From assembly GCA_016648135.1 (NCBI GenBank), contig JADDOH010023170.1, positions 186,001 through 250,000 on the forward strand: a stretch of DNA of 64,000 nt, written 5' to 3'. The DNA comes from Agrypnia vestita. Taxonomy: Eukaryota; Arthropoda; Insecta; Trichoptera; Phryganeidae. Position numbers and translations under genes: made by a program. Under the pieces are notes generated by a model, which ran no database searches, was not told the DNA's origin, and saw nothing but the letters and a program-made list of their open reading frames with translations. This document shows, piece by piece, positions 57,640 to 64,000 of the stretch; positions within the stretch are counted from its first letter, which is position 1; every line of letters begins with the position of its first letter.

Positions 57640-57900
57640 TCAGTCCGTCTCGATCCAATTTTGGGTACAGGCTTCTCTTATTTCTCTCCATTGCTCCCCC
57701 TCTAATGCTGTCAGCTAGCAGATTGCTCCTGCCAACACCTTTATATCATCCATCCATCGCTTCTGAGGTCTTCCTACCGACATGATCTCGTATCTGCAGT
57801 GTTGTGATCTCTTGGCTCATCCGTCGTTGCCGCGGCCTTTGTCTATTTTAATTTGAAGATCTGTTGGAAGGAGCCTTCAATCTGTTTTTTTGTGTGACAT
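57640..57900 (-). pseudogene. LINE C-terminal fragment
   Basis: The minus strand reads RWMDDIKVLAGSNLLADSIR, GGAMERNKRSLYPKLD, the end of a LINE polyprotein after the GRPQKRW motif (GRKTSE here). Confidence 0.7.
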
Positions 57901-58639
57901 GTTCAGATAATTTTATATACATTTTTGCATGCATTTTGAGACAGCCAATAATCTAGCTTACACAACCCTTTCGCCCATCGACCGTATATTTATGTGAAAC
58001 TTAATAATAAATGACATAATATTTCAAAAACTAATTTTATCAATATTTTTCACGTATTTATTTTATCTGGTCTGTTGCGGTAGGTTGTTGTCTATTATAA
58101 AAGAGTCGTGATTGTCCAATTCCTTTTCTCGATAGATTTATGTACTGTATTGTGTTCTCGGGTTGTGTATTTCGAGATGTGAAAGGTCTCGGCTTACGTA
58201 TTTCATGTGTTTTGTGAAATATTGATCTTGTCATTATAATTCACTGTTATGTGTAGGTGCAAGGGTGTGAGATTTAGTGTTTCAAAATATATAACATTAA
58301 TATTGACAAGTTCGCTTTTTGTTAAGTATACATATGACATACATTCATATATGTTAAATAGTTTACATAATAAAAAAAAGACAAATAAAATTAAAATTTA
58401 TGTTCCAGTAAAAAATTTGACAAGAAGATGTCTTTTGATTATACCCAATATTGTAGACGTGCAATTTTCAATAATATTATAGTTTTCCTATATTGCATTG
58501 TTACTCGCCCTACCATTTAGGTAGCAAGATTGTACCACACTATTAATATTGTCTAACGTCACTCTAGAATCATTTATTAGTGCCAATAATGACCTGTTGA
58601 CGGTCTGCTAAAAGATAAATAAGTAAAATATAACATACA

Positions 58640-59440
58640 AAAACCGAAGAGAAAATATTTTAATCGGAGGAGTTCAGTATCGGAATAGGATTGAGACAAG
58701 GTTGCCCATTTTCGCCAATCCTCTTCACCCTTTATATGGACAGGATAAGCCGGAGAAGCCAAACAATATAGGCCGTGAGAGTTAAAAATGTGGAAATCGA
58801 TTCCTTACTCTTCGCGGATGACGTAGTAAGGCTGGCGCCCACATAAGAGGACCTACAAGAGTGGAAAAATTCCTTCACTGAAGAGTGCACTCAAGTTGAC
58901 ATGAAGATTAGTACTGCCAAAATAGAGGTAATGTTCGTTGGAAGAGACCAAGAGCAGTGATCGATCAGCCTGCGGGCGACCCAGCGGAAGCACGTCGATA
59001 AATTCAAATACCATGGGGTGGAATTGAGGAAAGTGAAATAGATGGAAGAATTGGAGCTGCGGCCTTCGTTCTACGTTCTCTATACAGTGCAGTGATAAGA
59101 AAATCCGAGTGTCAGGACAAAACTGGCTGCTTTCAAATCTGTATACAGACCCACTCTTATTATATGGACATTAAATTTGGAACCTAATAGAGAGGGTGAA
59201 ACCAAGGATCCAGGCTGCAGGGATGAGTTTTCTAAGGGGAGTAGCGAGAGTCACACTGATGGACAGGGTGAGAAGTGCCGACCATGGCACATACTCGGCT
59301 TGGAGCCCCTACTCCTACATATAGAAAAATCACAAGTGAGGTGGCTTGGACATGTGCTAAAAATACCAAAGGAACGAATACCAATAAGTATTTTCATGCG
59401 CAACCCCGGAAGAAAGTCGACTGTACTGATTTACTGTACA
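58640..59440 (+). pseudogene. LINE reverse transcriptase C-terminal half
   Basis: GLRQGCPFSPILFTLYMDRI, LLFADDVVRLAPT, VDMKISTAKIEVMFVGRD, then KLAAFKSVYRPTLI and EPLLLHIEKSQVRWLGHVLK. RT motifs with the catalytic ADD are visible, but several stops and frameshifts interrupt. The 5' part is missing. Same family as 56050-56437. Confidence 0.82.
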
Positions 59441-59838
59441 ATTGTTGTACTGATTTTAAAAAACCAGAAAAATAAATACAAATACCCGATTATGACCGAT
59501 ACATGAGCTATTTAAAATTATTAATGTATTTTTCATAATAAAATATCCATCCAAATTTTAAATTATCGACTAAATGAAAATACAAGGGGAAAGTATAATT
59601 TGCTTAGTTAGTCAGCAGCCCATCATGAAATCACTTCTAATTTATAACTTAAATTAAACAAATCTAAATCATTAATTCTAATATATTTTTTTATACAATT
59701 ATGTAGTAAATTAGATTCGAAAAAAAGTCGTGATTAGTCATGGATTTAATTTAATACAATCTGATACGTAGGTAATAGTTAACTTTTATGCCATTTTATT
59801 ATTAACTAGCCCTATAATTAATGCCATTATATTATTAA

Positions 59839-60440
59839 CTAGCCTTACACCCGTTAAAAATCGCGGGACATTATAATTGCAGGATTTTGAAGTTAAAATT
59901 TTATAAATAGAAAACTATTTATTTTTTGAAATTGACTTTATTCGCTTAAACATAAACTAAATATTATCAAAATAATAATATAAAAATGTCAAGATCGTGT
60001 AACATCCTGGGGTGACCCTAGCGTGTTGCCTGAGCTGCGCTCTGATTGCGTGTCACACGGCCGAATTCTAAAAATAGCAATATTGCTATTTCTGTATCTC
60101 GTCAGTTATTGTATAACATTGTAATGCCATCAATTTTGAAGTTTTAAATTTGACAGGTTTGAAATTATTGTGCAATGAAATTTAATTCAAATTCAATTAA
60201 ATTAATTCACAATTTGTGTATAAAATTATATCTGGTTTTTAGAGTTTTTTGATTCATTAATTTTAAACCTGTCAAATTTAAATCATCAAAACTGACGGCA
60301 TTACGATATACGATAACTGTCGAGGTACAGAAATACAAATATTACCATTTTTAGAATACGGCCGGCACTATATTATAGTTGTAATTCCAGCAAGATACGG
60401 ATGTTACGGATTGACAGACAGACAACGAAATTATTATAAG
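59839..60440 (-). mobile_element. Helitron-like element, minus strand, interrupted by a MITE
   Basis: The minus-strand end is CCCGCGATTTTTAACGGGTG then TAAGGCTAG (CTAG 59839-59842), followed by TT: hairpin CCCG/CGGG then CTAG. The GATTGACAGACAGACAACGA stretch at 60413 is typical of interior sequence in insect Helitron relatives. A second TTATTAACTAGCC just outside (59802-59814) looks like a duplication. The MITE at 60054-60365 is nested inside. Confidence 0.5.
60054..60365. repeat. Palindromic MITE, CGGCCGAATTCTAAAA family
   Basis: Arms ACGGCCGAATTCTAAAAATA ... CGTCAGTTATTGTATAAC and complement. Inner pair AATTTGACAGGTTTGAAA / complement. Same family as 17990-18335. Confidence 0.82.
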
Positions 60441-61386
60441 ATTTGATGCCACGGTACCAAATGTACTATTCATTACATTGTTGATCTTTTCATTTTTCTA
60501 TGAATGTAGTGTATCTTCAAAGAATACAAATTCAAATATTAAGGTTAGATAGAATTGCAAAACCGCGGGTTTAACTGCGAACATCGATAGAAGCGCGAAT
60601 CGACTCGCATACTACTGCTGATCCTCGAGCTTAGCCACGAATCTAGTTTTGTGTACGTCGGAAATAATTCAGGTGCAAAAGATAGTAAACAGATGCCACG
60701 CGCGAAGCGGTCAGTTCTAATATTATCATACTTCAATGGCACCGCAAATTGTCGCAAATTAACGCGGGGTGTCTAACGCGGGCCGCTGTCGCATCGCTTG
60801 ACTTTTCAATTAAAGCGCTAATGGATTTTTCCAAACATTTCGCGGTAACCGAAAAGCCGATAATCGTAGCGAATCGCGGTTCTGCCGGCCTAACGCGAAA
60901 TTCCATTATTATTTTGTAAAGTGGGTTAGACTTTTAGTAAAATGCGCTAATTTCGGACGCTCGTCGAAGCTGTAAAAAATAAATTTAACCTAAAAATTAT
61001 TTAACGGGGTAATGCCGACGTTCGATTTAAACGCCTCGCAATCTTTATACCGGTATCGTTAAATAAACACGGCTTATCTTTTTTTTAAATTCCTAGTTCC
61101 CGTTTCGTTATACAGCCTAATCGTCCGTCAAAATATTCTCCGACGCCGTCCGAACGGATACGTCGAGGCACCGGTAGACAAACAATAAACGGAGTAGAAA
61201 GAGATAAAGCGTTTAGACGTCGCGAACGAGCGCTACAAGAGGAGAGTGGACGGCAGCGCGGCCATCCGGACGCCCTCCCGAGCGGCGCGACGCCCCCCCC
61301 GCAGGTAGCGGGAGGCAGCGCAGGTGGGGCAGCGGGCAGCGGGCCCGCCAGTCAGTAGCGCCGCCGCCGTGGTGGCGAGAGATACC
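60441..61386 (+). promoter_or_regulatory. hedgehog upstream region / 5' UTR, CpG-rich at its end
   Basis: GC and CpG rise steadily from about 60.55 kb and peak at 61.2-61.8 kb, with no transposon-like sequence. Promoter and 5' UTR of hedgehog are expected here. No TATA box or initiator can be assigned with confidence. Confidence 0.5.
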
Positions 61387-61431
61387 ATGCGGATGCGGGA
61401 GTGCGCTCGTGCGGAGTGCGGTTCAGCATGA
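61387..61431 (+). other. Upstream ORF overlapping the hedgehog start
   Basis: ATG at 61387 (a second in-frame ATG at 61393), 14 codons, stop TGA at 61429-61431. The stop overlaps the hedgehog ATG (61428-61430) as ATGA. It could restrain or re-route initiation if the 5' UTR includes it. Confidence 0.6.
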
Positions 61432-61712
61432 GGGCCGCGGTGTTGTTACTCTGTTTGGTGTTGGCGGGGCTGGCGCGCGCGTGCGGCCCGGGCCGGGGTG
61501 CTGGCCGGCGCCGCGGGCCCCGCAAGCTGAAGCCGCTGGTGTTCTCGCAGCACGAGCCCAACGTGTCCGAGTACTCGGCCGCCGCCTCCGGCCCGCCCGA
61601 GGGCCGCGTCAACCGCTCCGACCCCCGCTTCAGGGACCTGGTGCCCAACTACAACCGGGACATCGTGTTCAAGGACGAGGAGGGCACGGGGGCCGACCGC
61701 CTCATGACGCAG
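61428..61712 (+). CDS. hh: hedgehog, coding exon 1
   Basis: Secreted morphogen precursor, cut by its own C-terminal domain and lipid-modified. From the ATG at 61428 the exon has 95 codons. Residues 1-18 ([18 protein letters not shown]) are a signal peptide. C19 in CGPGRG is the palmitoylated mature N-terminus. [10 protein letters not shown] at about 27-36 is the Cardin-Weintraub heparan-binding cluster. Then come [35 protein letters not shown] and DRLMTQ, all hallmark Hedgehog sequence. The exon ends after CAG with donor GTACGC (61713), phase 0, the intron position also found in vertebrate sonic hedgehog. An in-frame GTG at 61401 exists, but the ATG placing the signal peptide at the N-terminus is right. 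Later exons lie beyond the window. Very GC-rich. Confidence 0.96.
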
Positions 61713-64000
61713 GTACGCGCCGAGCTCGGGGCACCTACCCTGCGGCGCGCCCTCCCGGATCTCTACCGGTCTCCGTTCCTCCGGTCCGTCGCGAACGTTT
61801 TCGTATTGAACTCCGTTTCGCGGCCGTGAAGAGATCCCGAAATAATTTTTAAAAAGATTTTCGGCGAAATTAATCGCGCGGAATGCGTTCTCTTCGTAGG
61901 TGCCCTCGGCTTCTCCGGCTAAAATTGATCGTAAACTAATTACGTCGATAATTATAAATATGACGAATATGAGATATTTTTAAAATAAATGTTAAAATGT
62001 TTTCGTTCTACTATTCCGGGAGCGCGCGCTCGTTTCTATCTTTCGGCGCGTAATGTTTGTTTACGCGAGCTGCCGATTGTTAGAATTATTTGTTTATCCG
62101 AGTCTGTATAATTATAATTATAAACGTAGTGAAAGTTTGATGAATGTTAAGCGTTTGCGGGTATTCGTGACTCGTTAAAAATTGAAAATGACCCCGGTAA
62201 CGTAAAATAAGGACGATGAATAAAAGGCGGTTAGTGATAATTGATAATATTGCGTATTTTGGGACTTTCTAATTTTAACGGAGAAACCCGGAAAAGTGTC
62301 TGACGGTCGTGGCGACTTACGGTTATCAAAAATTTTTTAGTTCATCTACATTTTAAACATTGTCAGTCAAGTTGACGTAATAATTACTAGACAGAAGCGA
62401 ATAAAACTGAATTCCACCTGTTGAGTTTAGTTCTGTCGATATAAACAATAAAAATGTTCGCGTAGTATAGACGTCAGAAAATATTTCGTTATTCACGATA
62501 TATAATTTTTTTTTTATAATTTTGTGATTTTTCTTGGTATATGCACCGGGTTTCGGTAAACTTAAAATTACAACGATTGCGATAAACTTTTCCGATGTGA
62601 TCAGATAATACATGTACCGATTTACATATACCTATGTATATTTACGCCTTAGTTTAGGTATTTCCTAGAGAGGCGGTTACCAAAAACTGGTTAAGCGCTT
62701 AATTTTTTTATTGATACTTAAGTTGGCCTATTAAGCTTGTCCCTATATTATTATGACATTAGATGTATACTGCGTACATTACTTATAGTTACATACGTAT
62801 TGTGTACCCTGTGTATCCTGCATGGATTCTAGAGTTCAGAGAACTTTATCAAATGGTTCCTTGTAATTTCAATATTGCCAAATTAATCGATATTTTTATT
62901 GCATGAAAGATTACTTGTTTGATTTCGGGGGGTCAAGGACCATTCAATGTAAGCTCTGTCCGTGAAATACTTCAAAGAATACCGCTCAGTTCTTTTAAAA
63001 TAATTATTTTAAAATAATTCGACCCTCGAACATTTTTTGACATTTTGCTTTAAACGATAGTTCATCGGGAAATTTAATTAGTTCTGTAGAATCTTTTTTG
63101 GACAAGTTTTCGGTAGTATCACAATATGAAATTGATTTAGTCTCACTGTTTCAAATTTATCTACGCAATATTTTATTCTTTCCAGTTTCCTGACAAAACA
63201 TAAAAGTGTAGCAGTTTCTTAATTGCAATTTTTACGCCGTATTTTTGAAGTACTTATAAATGTATAAAATTAGACAAATTGAATAAAGTGATATGACTGA
63301 AATGAAATGAATGAAAAAATAATATTTCACGATTTAAAAGTATTTTAAGCTATGTTACACAACTGTAAAATGACGTTGTGGTGACATTATTAATATAATT
63401 AACAAGAACAGATTGTTAGTTAACTTTGTAAAAACCACTACAATCTACTTTGTATTAATCGCTAATAATAAATGAAACATTATAAATATCCCGGTCTTTT
63501 TTTGTAAATAGTTGCATTTTAGATTTATTTTCACCGATGTACTTAATTAGTTATCGTCTCCCATGTGTTTATTTTTTAATGTCGATTTTTAATTTTTATA
63601 TTATTATACTTCGATTTTTAATTTATAATAAACGTCGTATTCCGAAACATATTGGTATTTTAACAAATTAGTCGTTAATACAAAGTATATTTTGTTAATT
63701 ACAATATTCTAAGTGTTTATACCTAGCCGATCGTGGAAAGTGAAATTTGATGGAATACATTATTTGCGCGTAAGGCGTCAGCGCTAGTTCGGGAGTGGCG
63801 CGGTGTCGTGTGTTTTCAACAAAACGTTAGATCTGTCAAAACAAATGACGTACCGAGCCTCTCTTCACTCGGCAACAATACTCTCAATTGCGAATGCTTC
63901 GGTAGCGTATTCAGAGTGATTTACAATTACCAATTTTGTCTACTCAGGTAAGGGAGAAGTGTTGTAAATTACGGCTGGCACTGTCTTTGTATAACTGTGA
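61713..64000 (+). other. hedgehog intron 1 (5' part)
   Basis: GC falls quickly after about 61.85 kb. No downstream Hedgehog exon is found. It contains the repeat at 63470-63680. A CAGGTAAGGG near 63947 is donor-like but has no recognisable exon before it. Confidence 0.75.
63470..63680 (+). repeat. Hammerhead-bearing repeat, degraded copy
   Basis: Homologous to 53150-53395. CTGACGC and most of stem II are lost, leaving CGTATTCCGAAACATATTGG. Confidence 0.55.

Noticed and set aside
61409..61852. 147-codon alternative frame over hedgehog exon 1
   Set aside because: Arg/Pro/Gly-rich shadow of a GC-rich exon; the hedgehog frame is unmistakable.
63940..63960. CAGGTAAGGG as a donor of a second hedgehog exon
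   Set aside because: The preceding sequence does not encode the conserved RCK(D/E)KLN continuation of Hedgehog.

Overview
The window is a transposon-rich, AT-rich stretch of an insect nuclear genome. Two host genes are recognisable. Introns with GT/AG boundaries, tRNA-derived SINEs, mariner, Tigger/pogo, RTE-type and other LINEs, a DIRS element and many short inverted-repeat elements all point to an arthropod. The order of insect cannot be fixed from the sequence alone; nothing bacterial or viral is seen.

Host genes. (1) On the minus strand at 12.0-15.4 kb is a multi-exon J-domain protein, a DNAJC9 homologue. Four exons with consensus splice sites are visible and the last exon is not found. 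(2) On the plus strand at 61.4 kb is the first coding exon of hedgehog: signal peptide, CGPGRG mature N-terminus, Cardin-Weintraub basic cluster, and a phase-0 donor after the conserved TGADRLMTQ. It sits in a CpG/GC-rich island. The 2.3 kb to the window end is its first intron. A 14-codon upstream ORF ends in a TGA that overlaps the hedgehog ATG.

Layout. 0.1-1.4 kb: nearly intact mariner with TA target duplication and one nonsense codon. 1.7-11.2 kb: an inverted pair of a ~1.7 kb repeat flanks a ~6 kb block holding a DIRS retrotransposon (3.63-7.37 kb) and a Helitron-like 3' end. The DIRS copy has intact gag and RT/RNase H frames, inverted terminal repeats and an internal complementary region, but no tyrosine recombinase. 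11.2-20 kb: DNAJC9 with Tigger/pogo relics in an intron, several fold-back elements, a 420 bp near-perfect inverted repeat carrying hammerhead-ribozyme-like motifs, a LINE tail and a SINE. 20-34 kb: MITEs, an inverted pair of ~0.9 kb TTAA-flanked elements and LINE scraps. 34-47 kb: a perfect 6 x 32 bp tandem array, a ~2.5 kb element with its deletion derivative, two RTE-type LINEs with target duplications and another LINE. 47-51 kb: a degraded LINE whose reverse transcriptase is interrupted by a precise internal inversion. 51-60 kb: SINEs, a large palindrome with Helitron-like ends, a second hammerhead-like motif and LINE/mariner relics. 60-64 kb: hedgehog upstream region, exon 1 and intron 1.

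Most of the 46 kb between the two host genes is layered mobile DNA. Any hedgehog control elements would have to lie between these insertions, and none can be identified by eye.
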